Source of the DNA: Endomicrobium sp.
Lineage (GTDB): Bacteria > Elusimicrobiota > Endomicrobiia > Endomicrobiales > Endomicrobiaceae
Direction of reading: 5' to 3'
DNA: 47,297 bases
Assembly (NCBI GenBank): GCA_031289585.1
Contig: JAITPF010000027.1
Span: 1-47,297 of the forward strand
Shown piece by piece: positions 26,309-36,264 of this stretch (position 1 is its first letter; every line of letters starts with the position of its first letter). The position numbers and the translations under genes were made by a program. The notes beneath the pieces are model-generated. The model saw only the letters and a program-made list of their open reading frames with translations. It made no database searches and had not been told where the DNA came from.

Positions 26309-26690
26309 GAATCCTCTTGAACTTGCGGAGATATATAATAAAATTTCCGCATAAAGTGCGGAGCTAATTTAAACATTGCTTGAAAAGACTATCAAAAGGA
26401 GAACTAAAATGCGGAACAATTACAACAACTAAATGATTTAAAATAGTAAATAACCTTGAATTACGCTATAAACAGGCAAATAACTACGAAAAAGCCCATA
26501 TTTTAAGACTTTTAGGGAAGATATATTACCCTTTGAAGGCAAAAAGGTTAAAACTGCTTATAGACAGCCTTTTAACTATTTTGCAGAAATTGAGGAAGAA
26601 TTACCCTATATAAAAACAAAAAAACCGCTTATTTCCTATTTTATAGATAGAAATGCGGCTTTAAATCATTTAAAAAGTTCTAAGCATCTA
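26309..26690 (+). pseudogene. Recombinase-like C-terminal remnant next to tRNA-Asp
   Basis: Joined frames read NPLELAEIYNKISA, stops, then NNLELRYKQANNYEKAHILR, and after a shift near 26520 LPFEGKKVKTAYRQPFNYFA and EIEEELPYIKTKKPLISYFI. Heptad-like helix, then a K-V-x-x-x-YRQPF block, resembles the tail of large serine recombinases (compare FSYRKPF in the remnant at 5278), but the match is weaker and I am not sure. The frame converges on the 3' end of tRNA-Asp, the same geometry as at tRNA-His. Confidence 0.4.
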
Positions 26691-26694
26691 CATA

Positions 26695-26770
26695 CGGGGA
26701 CGACGGGATTTGAACCCGCGGTCTCTGCCTTGACAGGGCAGTGTGTTAAACCGGGCTACACCACGTCCCC
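26695..26770 (-). tRNA. tRNA-Asp (GTC)
   Basis: On the minus strand the acceptor GGGGACG pairs with CGTCCCC, discriminator G. The anticodon stem CTGCC/GGCAG holds loop CTGTCAA, anticodon GTC. The T arm is GCGGG-TTCAAAT-CCCGT. It is transcribed opposite to the two tRNAs that follow. CCA is not encoded. Confidence 0.95.
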
Positions 26771-26849
26771 AAAACATAACAACGGTACCATTGTATCAGA
26801 AAGATAATACAATGTCAAAATTGGGGTTAAAAATGCTAAAAATTGATTG

Positions 26850-26878
26850 TTGATTTTTCGGTCATAGTTTGTTAAAAT
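26850..26878 (+). promoter_or_regulatory. Promoter for tRNA-Lys/tRNA-Leu
   Basis: TTGATT (26850-26855) and TAAAAT (26873-26878) are 17 bases apart. The -10 context GTTAAAAT matches that of the tRNA-Arg promoter at 5103. The tRNA begins 36 bases further on. Confidence 0.5.
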
Positions 26879-26914
26879 CCTTTCTTAAAAGTATAATAAT
26901 TTACGTCTTCAAGC

Positions 26915-26987
26915 GCGCTGCTAGCTCAATTGGTAGAGCAAACGACTCTTAATCGTTAGGTTATAGGTTCAATTCCTATGCAGCGCA
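26915..26987 (+). tRNA. tRNA-Lys (CTT)
   Basis: The acceptor GCGCTGC pairs with GCAGCGC, discriminator A. The anticodon stem AACGA/TCGTT holds loop CTCTTAA, anticodon CTT, reading AAG. The T arm is TATAG-GTTCAAT-TCCTATG-like and closes normally. It is followed after 40 bases by tRNA-Leu. Confidence 0.95.
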
Positions 26988-27027
26988 CATTTTTTATTTA
27001 ATATATATAGTTATATGTTGTGTTGTT

Positions 27028-27109
27028 GCGGGCGTGGCGGAATTGGCAGACGCGTATGGCTTAGGACCATATACCGCAAGGTGTGGGGGTTCAAATCCCT
27101 TCGCCCGCA
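27028..27109 (+). tRNA. tRNA-Leu (TAG)
   Basis: A class II tRNA of 82 bases. The acceptor GCGGGCG pairs with CGCCCGC, discriminator A. The anticodon stem TATGG/CCATA has loop CTTAGGA, anticodon TAG. The variable arm is ACCGCAAGGT. It ends 20 bases before the tig start, so tRNA and tig may share a transcript. Confidence 0.95.
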
Positions 27110-27129
27110 GTTTCAAAGGGGAAAAGTAA

Positions 27130-28461
27130 ATGGATCAGGAAAACAAGAAAATTGATTTTAAACCTACAGTTCTTGACAGAAAATTATGTTCTATAACTAT
27201 GGATGTTGAAATTTCGCAAAAGGTTGTGGCAGATGAAATTAAAATTGTTTTTAATCAAATACAGCATCAAGTAAAAATAGGTGGATTTAGACAAGGCAAA
27301 GTGCCAATGAATATTGTCAAGGAGAAATTTTCTAATGAAGCTAAGAATAGAGTTGTAGAAAATATTGTTAAAAAGACAGTTCTAAATGCTCTTGAAGAAG
27401 CAGCATTTATTCCTATTGATTTTCCGATAGTTGAAGAGTTTGATTATGAACTAGGACAAGCTTTAAAATATCGTTTTACTGCAGAATGTGATCCTGTAAT
27501 CAATATAAAAGACTATAAAGGAATTCCGGTAAAAAAAGAAATCTTTAAAATTACTGATAAAAGTTTAAGTCAGAGTCTAGATGCTTTAAGAGAAGAAAAT
27601 GCAAAACTAGTTCCATCTAAATCATGTGAAGTTACTGAGAATAGTTTTGTGTTTGTAGATTACATTGCTTTTGATTCTGACGGCAAAGCTCTTTCTGAAA
27701 TTAATGCAAAAAATCATATGCTTGATTTAAGTTCTAAGAATACAATTAAAGATTTTAAAGATGCTTTAAAAGGTGCTAAAATCGGAGATGGAAAAGATGT
27801 AAAAATTGAATATTGTGCAGATTATCCAAATAGAACTTTAGCAGGTAAAACTATAACTTTTAAAACAAAAGTAGTTGAAATAAAAGAAAAAGAGCTTCCA
27901 GAGCTTGATGATGATTTTGCAAAAGATATGGGCGTTGAAAATCTTGAAGATTTTAAAACAAAAGTAAAAGAAACTATAGAAGCTGAAGAAAAACGTCGTC
28001 AAGATACGGATGTTGAAAGACAGATTGTTGATTATTTGCTTGAGAAAAATAAATTTGAAGTTCCACAGTCCATGGTTGCAATCCAGAAAAAATCTTTAAT
28101 TAAAAAACTAAAAGGGTATATGAAAGCGCAGGGCGATTCTAAAGAATACATTGAAAAACAGGAAGAACTTGGACAAGAAAAGTTTAAGGAAGAAGCAGAG
28201 AAAAATGTAAGACTTTCTTACATTTTGAATGCAATATATACAATTGGAAATTTTGAAGTAACTGAGGCTGATATTGAAGCAAAAAAAAATAAAATAAAAG
28301 CTTCAAATCCTGACAGAAATAGTGTGATAATTGATAAATATTTTGCAGAAAATGAAAAAACTATATTGTTTTCATTAAAAGAAGAAAAAGTTTTCGGATT
28401 TTTACTTGATAATGCAAAAATTACAATAGAAGAAAAAAATATGCCGTTAAAGAAAGATTAG
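27130..28461 (+). CDS. tig: Trigger factor
   Basis: Ribosome-bound chaperone and prolyl isomerase that meets nascent chains at the exit tunnel. The ribosome-binding signature is GGFRQGKVP at about residues 55-63. The FKBP-like PPIase domain lies around residues 160-250 (ENSFVFVDYIAFDSDGKAL, then FKDALKGAKIGD). The long helical C-terminal arms follow. At 443 aa it is of normal length. AAAGGGG precedes the ATG. Standard order tig-clpP-clpX-lon follows. Confidence 0.96.
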   Translation: MDQENKKIDFKPTVLDRKLCSITMDVEISQKVVADEIKIVFNQIQHQVKIGGFRQGKVPMNIVKEKFSNEAKNRVVENIVKKTVLNALEEAAFIPIDFPIVEEFDYELGQALKYRFTAECDPVINIKDYKGIPVKKEIFKITDKSLSQSLDALREENAKLVPSKSCEVTENSFVFVDYIAFDSDGKALSEINAKNHMLDLSSKNTIKDFKDALKGAKIGDGKDVKIEYCADYPNRTLAGKTITFKTKVVEIKEKELPELDDDFAKDMGVENLEDFKTKVKETIEAEEKRRQDTDVERQIVDYLLEKNKFEVPQSMVAIQKKSLIKKLKGYMKAQGDSKEYIEKQEELGQEKFKEEAEKNVRLSYILNAIYTIGNFEVTEADIEAKKNKIKASNPDRNSVIIDKYFAENEKTILFSLKEEKVFGFLLDNAKITIEEKNMPLKKD

Positions 28462-28509
28462 TTCTACCCAGCGTAGTATTTAAAGTATAGAAGTGATTAG
28501 GAGGAAGTA

Positions 28510-29127
28510 ATGCCGTCATTAATACCTACAGTGATAGAAAGATGGAATCAAGGAGCTGCTGTAACGTATGATTTATACTCAAGGCTTCTTAAAGATAGAA
28601 TTATTTTTGTTGGTGGTCATGATGGAGCTATTGCTATTGATTCCGCAAATGTTTTAATAGCGCAGCTTTTATATTTAGACTCTGAAGATCCAGGGAAAGA
28701 TATAAGTTTATATATTAATTCGCCTGGGGGTATGGTTACTGCTGGACTTGCTGTTTATGATACTATGCAGTTTATAAAAAGTCCAATAACTACAATTTGT
28801 ATGGGTATGGCAATGTCTTTTGGTGCCGTTTTGCTTGCTGCAGGAACAAAAGGTAAAAGATATGCTTTGACTAATTCCCGTATAATGATACACCAGCCTT
28901 TAATTTATGGAAATGGCTTGTCTGGCACGATTTCTGATATTGATTTAGAAACGAAAGAGCTTATCTCTACAAAACAAAAACTTTCAGAGATAATTGCAAA
29001 ACATACTGGAAAAACTACTGAACAGGTATTGAAAGATAGTGACAGAAATTATTATATGTCTGCACAAGAAGCAAAAGATTATGGTGTTATTGATGAAGTT
29101 ATAGTTAGTAGAGCTAGTTCATACTAA
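28510..29127 (+). CDS. clpP: ATP-dependent Clp protease proteolytic subunit
   Basis: Serine protease that forms the 14-mer chamber used by ClpX. The catalytic triad is visible: Ser103 in GMAMSFGAVLLAAG, His128 in IMIHQPL, and Asp178 in KDSDRNYYMSAQEAKDYG. The usual GMAASM around the Ser is GMAMSF here. The N-terminal axial-loop region (LIPTVIERWNQGAAVTYDLY) is normal. AGGAGG lies six bases before the ATG. Confidence 0.97.
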   Translation: MPSLIPTVIERWNQGAAVTYDLYSRLLKDRIIFVGGHDGAIAIDSANVLIAQLLYLDSEDPGKDISLYINSPGGMVTAGLAVYDTMQFIKSPITTICMGMAMSFGAVLLAAGTKGKRYALTNSRIMIHQPLIYGNGLSGTISDIDLETKELISTKQKLSEIIAKHTGKTTEQVLKDSDRNYYMSAQEAKDYGVIDEVIVSRASSY

Positions 29128-29136
29128 TTTATGGCA

Positions 29137-29217
29137 AAAATAGCCAACTGCAATGTTGCTCAAGGTTATCAAGAGTTTCACTTTGTCAAACTTTCGTACC
29201 TTGCAGTTGACTATTTT
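29137..29217. repeat. 81-bp inverted-repeat element between clpP and clpX
   Basis: Arms AAAATAGCCAACTGCAA and TTGCAGTTGACTATTTT pair over 17 bases with one mismatch, around a 47-nt loop. The right arm is followed by TGTC. Part of the same word (TTGACTATTTTTGT) recurs at 1428-1441, pointing to a dispersed repeat. It could act as a weak terminator or an mRNA-stabilising structure between clpP and clpX. Confidence 0.5.
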
Positions 29218-29278
29218 TGTCTCTAATGCTAGTGTGGACAAGGCTCTAGCTTGAAGTAATAAAGGAAAATTGAGTATA

Positions 29279-30523
29279 ATGGAAAATAATTTTAATGATA
29301 AATACTGTATGTTTTGTAAAAAAGGATATCCTTATAAATTAACAGGAAAAGATAGTGTTTATATTTGTGAGGGGTGTGCAAAAAATTCATTAGAAATTTT
29401 TGACAGTTTAAATAAAAAAGAATTAAAAGAAACTGTATTAGAGTTGCCAAAGCCTAGTGAAATAAAGAAATTTCTTGATGATTATATTATAGGACAAGAA
29501 CATTCAAAGAAAACTTTATCTGTTGCTGTGTATAACCATTATAAAAGATTGGAATTTTCTGCTGTTGTGTCAAAAAGTGATGTTGAACTTCAAAAATCTA
29601 ATATATTGCTTATAGGTCCTACTGGGACAGGTAAAACTCTTTTAGCGCAGACTTTAGCAAGGTTGCTTGATATTCCGTTTGCTATTGCCGATGCAACTAC
29701 ACTAACGGAAGCTGGATATGTTGGAGAAGATGTTGAAAACATACTTTTAAGACTTATACAGAATGCAAGTTTTGACATCAAAAAAGCAGAAAAAGGTATA
29801 ATTTATATTGATGAAATAGATAAGATTTCAAGAAAGTCTGATACTCCGTCTATAACAAGAGATGTTTCGGGTGAAGGTGTTCAGCAGGCTCTTTTGAAAA
29901 TTCTTGAAGGAACAATTGCTAGTGTTCCTCAGCATGGTGGTAGGAAGCATCCGCAACAGGAATATATAAAAATAGATACTACGAACATTCTTTTTATTTG
30001 TGGTGGTGCATTTGATGGGCTTGAAAAAATAATAGAAAGACGTTTGTCAAAAAAGACTTTAGGTTTTATAACAGACGGTACAGATAATAGAGATAATTTT
30101 AAAAATACTGATTTTGCACTTTCTAAAGTTGAAAGTGGAGATCTAATAAAATTTGGACTCATTCCGGAATTTATAGGAAGAGTTCCTTTGATTTCGACGT
30201 TAAATCATTTATCAACAGCAGATTTGGTTCAAATTTTAACAGAGCCTAAAAATGCTTTGGTAAAGCAATATAAAAAAATGTTTCAGTTTGAAAATGTTGA
30301 ACTTGTGTTTGAAAAAGATGCTCTGGAAAAAATAGCAAGAGAAGCTGTAAAAAAAGGTTCTGGAGCAAGAGGTTTAAAATCAATTATAGAAAACCTACTA
30401 CTTGACGCAATGTTTGAAATTCCAAACGATTCTTCAATTATAAAAAGCATAGTTACAGCTGAAACTGTAGAAGAAAAAGAAAAGTTGAAGTTTGTGTACA
30501 AAAGCACAAAGGAGACTGCATGA
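29279..30523 (+). CDS. clpX: ATP-dependent Clp protease ATP-binding subunit ClpX
   Basis: AAA+ unfoldase that feeds ClpP. The N-terminal zinc domain has CMFC and CEGC pairs. Walker A is [14 protein letters not shown], the pore region is in [20 protein letters not shown], Walker B is [10 protein letters not shown], and the ClpP-binding IGF loop appears as LGF in [10 protein letters not shown]. Sensor 2 is in [11 protein letters not shown] chose ATG 29279 by fit to the family N-terminus; a TTG at 29270 lies closer to the GGA ribosome site. The stop overlaps the lon start (ATGA). Confidence 0.96.
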   Translation: MENNFNDKYCMFCKKGYPYKLTGKDSVYICEGCAKNSLEIFDSLNKKELKETVLELPKPSEIKKFLDDYIIGQEHSKKTLSVAVYNHYKRLEFSAVVSKSDVELQKSNILLIGPTGTGKTLLAQTLARLLDIPFAIADATTLTEAGYVGEDVENILLRLIQNASFDIKKAEKGIIYIDEIDKISRKSDTPSITRDVSGEGVQQALLKILEGTIASVPQHGGRKHPQQEYIKIDTTNILFICGGAFDGLEKIIERRLSKKTLGFITDGTDNRDNFKNTDFALSKVESGDLIKFGLIPEFIGRVPLISTLNHLSTADLVQILTEPKNALVKQYKKMFQFENVELVFEKDALEKIAREAVKKGSGARGLKSIIENLLLDAMFEIPNDSSIIKSIVTAETVEEKEKLKFVYKSTKETA

Positions 30524-32934
30524 ATGAACTTGACAGATTCAGCAGTGATAAGAACGAAATTTTGAACATTCCTGACACGCTTCCACTGTTGCCTGTAAGA
30601 GATATAATTTTATATCCAGCGATGGTATTGCCTCTAGCTGTAGGTCGTGAAAAATCTATCAGAGCTTTGGAAGAAGCTATGGCGACAAATAGACTTGTTT
30701 TTATTGTTACGCAAAAAAACATTCAGGTTGAAGATCCAACGCCTAATGATGTTTATAATATAGGAACTGTCTGTGAGGTTCTTCAGATATTAAAAATCCC
30801 AGATGGTACGTTAAAAGCTCTTGTTGAAGGAATAAGTAGGGCACAGTGGACGGATTTTAAGTTAAGCGATAGAGGCTATATTAAAGTAGGGTTGAAAATT
30901 TTTGACGAGAAAACTGAAAAAACACCTGAAGCAGAAGCAATTATGAGACGATCTATAGCCCTTTTTGAGCAATATGTAAAATTAAATCCAAGAATGCCTA
31001 TGGAAATCTCTGTTTCTGTAAGCAATATTACAGATCCAGCAAGACTTGCAGATACCATAGCGTCGCATCTTGCAATAAAAAACAATGATAAACAGATAGT
31101 TCTCGAACTTGTAAATCCTATTGAACGTTTAGAGAAAATAATCCAGATACTTAATTCAGAAATAGAAATATTAAATATTGAAAGACGTATTCAAAGTAGG
31201 GTAAGAAATCAAATAGAAAAAACGCAAAAAGAATACTATCTTACTGAGCAAATGAAAGCTATTCAAAAAGAACTTAAACAGAAAGATGATGTACAAAAAG
31301 ATGTTGATGAATTAAAAGATAAGCTTAAAAAAACATCAATGCCACAAACTGCTAGAGACGCTGCTGATAAGGAAATAGCAAGACTTGAAAAGATGATGCC
31401 AATGTCTCCTGAAGCTACAGTTGTAAGAACATATCTTGAGTGGATTTTGGATTTACCGTGGGAAAAATCAACTCTTGATAATTTGGATTTAAAGAGAGCT
31501 AAAGAAATTTTAGATCAAGATCATTATGGACTTGAAAAAGTTAAAGATAGAATTTTAGAATATCTTGCTGTTTTATCAAGAGTACAGAAAATAAAAGGTC
31601 CTATTCTTTGCTTTATCGGACCTCCCGGAGTAGGTAAGACTTCAATTGCGAAATCTGTTGCAAGAAGTCTTGAAAGAAATTTTGTAAGAATTTCAATGGG
31701 TGGTGTAAGAGATGAATCTGAAATAAGAGGACACAGACGTACTTATATAGGTGCAATGCCGGGGAAAATTATACAGTCTATGAAAAAAGCTGGATCAAAC
31801 AATCCTGTGTTTATTTTAGATGAAATAGACAAAATGGGTGCTGATTGGAGAGGTGATCCATCTGCCGCACTGCTTGAAGTTTTGGATCCGGAGCAGAATT
31901 ATGCTTTTGGTGACCATTATCTTGACGTAGATTTTGATTTGTCTAATGTTGTGTTTATAACAACTGCGAATACTTTAAATAATATTCCAAATACTTTACT
32001 TGACAGACTTGAACTTATAAGATTTTCTGGCTATACAGATGCTGAAAAACGTCGCATAGCGGAAGACTTTATAATTCCTAAACAGTTAAAAGAACATGGG
32101 TTAAAACCTGAAGAGTTTATTTTTGCAAATGGAGCACTTGATGCGGTAATTAAAAATTATACACATGAGGCTGGCGTCCGCAATTTAACAAGAGAAATTG
32201 CAAGTCTTTGTAGAAAAGTTGCAAAAGAACTTGGATTTGATAAAGAATTGAAATCAATCACGATTACTCCTGAGAATTTAAATAAATATCTAGGTATAGC
32301 TCATTATGAGAGAGAAAGAATAGCGGAAAATGATATAGGAGTAACAACTGGACTTGCTTGGACTGAAGTTGGTGGTGAAACACTGACAATAGAAGTAAAT
32401 AAGATGAAAGGCAAAGGTTCTTTAGTTCTTACAGGAAAGCTTGGTGATGTTATGAAAGAATCTGCGCAGGCAGCTTTGACTTACGTTAGGTCAATTTCAC
32501 AAAAACTTGCGATAGATGAAAATATGTTTTCAGATACTGATTTTCATGTACATGTACCAGAGGGAGCTGTGCCAAAAGACGGACCTAGTGCTGGAATTGC
32601 TTTGGCAACTGCTCTTGCTTCAGTTTGTATGAGTAAGCCAGTAAAAAAGAAAATTGCAATGACTGGCGAGGTTACGTTAAGAGGTAGAGTTCTTGGTATT
32701 GGTGGGCTTAAAGAAAAAGTTCTTGCTGCTTATAGAGAAGGAATAACTACTGTATTGTTTCCTGAAAGCAATAAAAAGGATTTAGTTGATATCCCTGGAG
32801 ATGTGAAAAAGAAACTGCAGATGATCCCTGTTTCTCACATGGATGAAGTAATTTCTTTAGCTATACAACAGCTACCTGAAGATAAAAATAAATTCTCAAA
32901 GATAAATAAAAAAAATGGAGGAAGCAAGAAATGA
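30520..32934 (+). CDS. lon: ATP-dependent protease Lon (LonA)
   Basis: Cytosolic AAA+ serine protease for misfolded and regulatory proteins. The N domain starts [19 protein letters not shown]. Walker A is [10 protein letters not shown], Walker [11 protein letters not shown]. The protease domain has the catalytic dyad Ser690 in PKDGPSAG and Lys733 in [13 protein letters not shown], spaced as in E. coli. Length 804 aa is typical. The ATG overlaps the clpX stop, with AAAGGAG in the clpX end. It overlaps the following aminotransferase in the same way. Confidence 0.97.
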   Translation: MNELDRFSSDKNEILNIPDTLPLLPVRDIILYPAMVLPLAVGREKSIRALEEAMATNRLVFIVTQKNIQVEDPTPNDVYNIGTVCEVLQILKIPDGTLKALVEGISRAQWTDFKLSDRGYIKVGLKIFDEKTEKTPEAEAIMRRSIALFEQYVKLNPRMPMEISVSVSNITDPARLADTIASHLAIKNNDKQIVLELVNPIERLEKIIQILNSEIEILNIERRIQSRVRNQIEKTQKEYYLTEQMKAIQKELKQKDDVQKDVDELKDKLKKTSMPQTARDAADKEIARLEKMMPMSPEATVVRTYLEWILDLPWEKSTLDNLDLKRAKEILDQDHYGLEKVKDRILEYLAVLSRVQKIKGPILCFIGPPGVGKTSIAKSVARSLERNFVRISMGGVRDESEIRGHRRTYIGAMPGKIIQSMKKAGSNNPVFILDEIDKMGADWRGDPSAALLEVLDPEQNYAFGDHYLDVDFDLSNVVFITTANTLNNIPNTLLDRLELIRFSGYTDAEKRRIAEDFIIPKQLKEHGLKPEEFIFANGALDAVIKNYTHEAGVRNLTREIASLCRKVAKELGFDKELKSITITPENLNKYLGIAHYERERIAENDIGVTTGLAWTEVGGETLTIEVNKMKGKGSLVLTGKLGDVMKESAQAALTYVRSISQKLAIDENMFSDTDFHVHVPEGAVPKDGPSAGIALATALASVCMSKPVKKKIAMTGEVTLRGRVLGIGGLKEKVLAAYREGITTVLFPESNKKDLVDIPGDVKKKLQMIPVSHMDEVISLAIQQLPEDKNKFSKINKKNGGSKK

Positions 32935-34064
32935 TGAAACACTATCTTTTAACGCCGGGACCAACCCCTATTCCACCGGAAGTTGCTCTTAAGGAAGCGT
33001 TACCAATACTTCACCACAGAACAAGTGAATTTGGGGCAATTTATAAAGATGTTGCTGAAGGTTTAGAATATGTTTTTCAGACTAGGAATAAAGTATATAT
33101 GTTTGCTGCTTCTGGAACAGGCGCAATGGAAATGGCTGTTGTGAATCTTTTAAGTCCTGGTGATGAAGTTATAGTTGCAAGTTGTGGAAATTTCGGTGAT
33201 AGATGGATGAAAATAGCCCAAGGATATGGTGTGAAAGTTATTTCTGTTTCTGTTGAATGGGGAAAAGTAGTAAAGCCTGCTGAAATAGAAAAAGTGCTTA
33301 AAGAAAATCCGAACATTAAGGCTGTTTTTACGACATTTACTGAAACATCAACAGGTGTTGTAAATGATATTAGGATCGTTGGTGAAATAGTCTCAAAGAC
33401 AAATGCTGTTTTAGTTGTTGATGCAATTTCTGGACTTGTTGGCCAGGAGTTCAGAACAGATGACTGGAAAGTTGACATAGTTGTTGCAGGTTCTCAGAAA
33501 GGCTTTATGCTTGCTCCAGGACTTGCTTTTATAACGCTTAGTGATAAAGCGTGGAAACTTGTTGAAACTTCAAAAATTCCGAAATTCTATTTTGATATTA
33601 AAAAATATAGAAAATCTTATACTATAAATGAAACTCCTTTTACTCCTCCTGTTACTCTTATTGTAGCTCTTAAAGAGTCAATAAGACTTATCAAGGAAAG
33701 AGGTTTAGAAAATATGTGGAATGATTACAAGCTTCTTGCAAAAGCAGCAAGAGCTGGAATGAAAGCTCTTAGGCTAGAACTTTTCGGCGAAGTTCCGTGT
33801 GAGGTTGTTACAAGTGTTTTTGTCCCTGTTGAAATTGGTGATAAAATAGTTAAAACATTGAGAGAAAAATATGGAGTTTCTATTGCTGGTGGGCAGGGTG
33901 ACTTAAAAGGTAAAATTATAAGATTTGCACATATGGGTTATATTGGCAAAGCAGACTTGCTTGTGGGTTTTGCATGTCTTGAAATGGTATTAGTTGAACT
34001 TGGGGTAAAGATTGAAAAAGGGAAAGCTGTAGCAGCTGCTGAAGAGGTACTTTTGAATGTATAA
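32931..34064 (+). CDS. Class V aminotransferase, probable serine-pathway transaminase
   Basis: PLP-dependent aminotransferase of the alanine-glyoxylate/serine-pyruvate type. The N-terminus YLLTPGPTPIPPEVALKE, the SGTGAMEMAVVNLLSPGDEV block and the PLP Lys in VVAGSQKGFMLAPGLAFI are seen. The first ATG has GGAGG nine bases upstream and overlaps the lon stop (ATGATGA). The 3' end overlaps serA by eight bases. Close coupling to serA suggests it converts phosphohydroxypyruvate to phosphoserine, or works later in serine/glycine metabolism; the same pairing is known from other bacteria. The specific substrate is inference. Confidence 0.85.
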   Translation: MMKHYLLTPGPTPIPPEVALKEALPILHHRTSEFGAIYKDVAEGLEYVFQTRNKVYMFAASGTGAMEMAVVNLLSPGDEVIVASCGNFGDRWMKIAQGYGVKVISVSVEWGKVVKPAEIEKVLKENPNIKAVFTTFTETSTGVVNDIRIVGEIVSKTNAVLVVDAISGLVGQEFRTDDWKVDIVVAGSQKGFMLAPGLAFITLSDKAWKLVETSKIPKFYFDIKKYRKSYTINETPFTPPVTLIVALKESIRLIKERGLENMWNDYKLLAKAARAGMKALRLELFGEVPCEVVTSVFVPVEIGDKIVKTLREKYGVSIAGGQGDLKGKIIRFAHMGYIGKADLLVGFACLEMVLVELGVKIEKGKAVAAAEEVLLNV

Positions 34065-35637
34065 AATTCTAATGACTTATGATAGTATAGAAGGGTTAGA
34101 TACTTTGCTTTCAAATAAAGACTTTAAAATAGAATTACATAATAAACCTACTCCTGAAGAATTTAAAACACTTATAAAAGATTATGATGGGCTTTTGATA
34201 CGTTCTGAAGTAAAGGTTACGGCGGATATAATTGCGGTCGCTGACAAACTTAAATTTATCGGCAGAGCAGGTACAGGTGTTGATAATGTCGATAAAACTG
34301 CAGCAACTCAAAAAGGAATAGTGGTTGCAAATGTCCCTGGAGGGAATACAATTTCTGCAGCAGAACATACGATAGGGCTTATGCTTTCTCTTGCAAGAAA
34401 TATACCAGAGGCTCATAAATCACTAAAAAATAAAAAATGGGATCGTAAAAATTTTGTTGGTACAGAACTTTTAGGGAAAACTTTAGGTTTAATAGGTCTT
34501 GGAAGAATAGGAAATGAAGTTGCAAAAAGGATGCTCGCATTTGGTATGAAAGTTATAGCTTATGATCCGTTTGTAAATGCAGATATTGCAAGAAGCAACG
34601 GAATAAAACTAAAAACTATTGATGATGTTTTTGGTCAGGCTGATTACATTTCTATCCATTCTCCTTTAAATGAGAGTACAAAAGAGATAATAAATGCAGA
34701 TGCTATTAAAAAAATGAAAGATGGTGTAAGAATTATCAATTGCGCAAGAGGTCCTATAGTTAATGAAAAGGATTTATCTAATGCTCTCAAGTCAGGAAAA
34801 GTTAAGGGAGCAGCTCTTGATGTGTTTTCAAAAGAGCCACCTGAAGATTGGACTATTGTTGAGACAGATAATGTTGTTGTAACTCCTCATCTTGCTGCTT
34901 CTACTGAAGAAGCACAGGTAAAAATTGCACAGGAAATGAGCGAGGTTATTGTAGATTTCTTTACAAAGGGGCTTATAAGAAATGCCATTAATGTTCCTAC
35001 TGTTGATTGGGAAACTTATAAGAAAATGATGCCTTATGTAGAACTTGCGTCGAAAATAGGTTCTTTCCAGGGACAAATTACAGAAGGTGGAATACAGGAG
35101 ATAGAGGTAAGCTATTGCGGAACGCTTACAAATTTTAATACAAGCTCACTTACAGTTGCATATTTACAGGGTCTTCTTTCGCCGATACTTGATATAAAAA
35201 TAAATTTTGTAAATGCCCCTGTAATTGCAAAAGAAAGAGGTATAAAAATAAAAGAGACTACCATTCACGACGCGCAAGATTATTCGGGACTTATAGTTGC
35301 AGAAGTTAAGACTGATAAAGGCAAAATTTCAGTTTCCGGAACATTATTTAGCGATAAGAACCCTAGAATTGTAAATATTAATAGCTTAAACGTAGATATA
35401 GTACCTGCAGATGGTAAAATACTTATAATTAACGATGATAAACCTGGCGTTGTTGGTAATGTAGGTGTTGTTTTAGGGGATAATAACGTAAATATAGCTG
35501 GTATGAACGTAGGCAGAAAAACTATTGGTGGTGAAGCGCTCACAATTATTGAAGTGGATAGTACAGTTTCAAACGAAATTATTGAAAAGCTCTCAAAAGT
35601 GCAAGGAGTCAAGAAGGTAAAGTATGTAGCTTTGTAA
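34057..35637 (+). CDS. serA: D-3-phosphoglycerate dehydrogenase
   Basis: Catalyses the first step of serine synthesis, oxidising 3-phosphoglycerate with NAD. The NAD-binding loop is GLGRIGNEVAKRMLAFG, and the catalytic Arg/Glu/His region includes NCARGPIVNEKDL and TPHLAASTEEAQ. An intervening domain and a C-terminal ACT domain (ILIINDDKPGVVGNVGVVLG) make the long 526-aa form, which is usually sensitive to serine. GAAGAGG nine bases before ATG lies within the aminotransferase gene. It is the last gene of the tig-clpP-clpX-lon unit. Confidence 0.95.
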   Translation: MYKILMTYDSIEGLDTLLSNKDFKIELHNKPTPEEFKTLIKDYDGLLIRSEVKVTADIIAVADKLKFIGRAGTGVDNVDKTAATQKGIVVANVPGGNTISAAEHTIGLMLSLARNIPEAHKSLKNKKWDRKNFVGTELLGKTLGLIGLGRIGNEVAKRMLAFGMKVIAYDPFVNADIARSNGIKLKTIDDVFGQADYISIHSPLNESTKEIINADAIKKMKDGVRIINCARGPIVNEKDLSNALKSGKVKGAALDVFSKEPPEDWTIVETDNVVVTPHLAASTEEAQVKIAQEMSEVIVDFFTKGLIRNAINVPTVDWETYKKMMPYVELASKIGSFQGQITEGGIQEIEVSYCGTLTNFNTSSLTVAYLQGLLSPILDIKINFVNAPVIAKERGIKIKETTIHDAQDYSGLIVAEVKTDKGKISVSGTLFSDKNPRIVNINSLNVDIVPADGKILIINDDKPGVVGNVGVVLGDNNVNIAGMNVGRKTIGGEALTIIEVDSTVSNEIIEKLSKVQGVKKVKYVAL

Positions 35638-35684
35638 TTAACTAGTCTTTTTTTAGTCTTATTTGTCAATTGCGATGAGGGCTT

Positions 35685-35753
35685 GTGAAAGCTTGCTATA
35701 TAATTACCAAGTTAGAACTAGGTGGCGCACAAAAAGTAGCATTTTATAAATAG
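35685..35753 (+). pseudogene. Glycosyltransferase family 4 N-terminal stub
   Basis: GTG 35685, preceded by GATGAGG, opens VKACYIITKLELGGAQKVAF and then YK, stop. ITKLELGGAQ is the classic nucleotide-sugar/acceptor loop at the start of GT4 glycosyltransferases. Only 22 codons remain before the Rrf2 remnant on the other strand. The start signals are still good, so a short peptide might be made, but there is no reason to think it works. Confidence 0.55.
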
Positions 35754-36189
35754 AACACATATCCATTTTTAACTGACTGTTTTTCCACTTCCAATACTAA
35801 GTATTCAAGCGATATTGTTGATAACGTTTTTTTTATTGAATCGTCAAGTTTTAAAAAAATTATGTTCTGTATTGTTTTTTCTATTAAATGTTCACTTTCT
35901 AAAACAGTGTTTTCAGTTTTTTCAAATAAGGCAACTTCTATCGCAGACAAAATATCAAATGCCATAATTTGCTGCGGTTTTTTTGCAAGCTGGTAACCGC
36001 CTTGAGATCCCTTTGTAGTATTACAAGTTTTGCTCGCTTTAAAAGAGAAAAAACCTGTTCTAAATATATTTTTGAAATTTTTAATCTGGTAGAGAGACTA
36101 ATTACTGTAATATATTCACCAGTATTATATCTTTGCGCTAAACATATCATTGCTGATAAACCATATTTTGCTTTCGCTGATATTCTCAT
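35744..36189 (-). pseudogene. Rrf2-family transcription regulator, frameshifted
   Basis: The start MRISAKAKYGLSAMICLAQR and ISKIYLEQVFSLLKRAKLV give the winged helix of an Rrf2 protein. Loss of one A near 36025 (GTAAT for GTAAAT) breaks the frame. In the next frame it continues TKGSQGGYQLAKKPQQIMAF and DILSAIEVALFEKTENTVL to the stop at 35744. The wing motif GSQGGY is intact. There is no Cys cluster as in IscR, so it looks CymR-like. It lies upstream of rlmB and cysS on the same strand orientation, and CymR controls cysteine metabolism in other bacteria; any link here is inference. Confidence 0.75.
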
Positions 36190-36264
36190 TTTATCCTCTA
36201 AATACATAATTATATTAAAAACAGATGTCAACGTCCTTTTTGAGCTGTGGCAAATCCAAATGTG

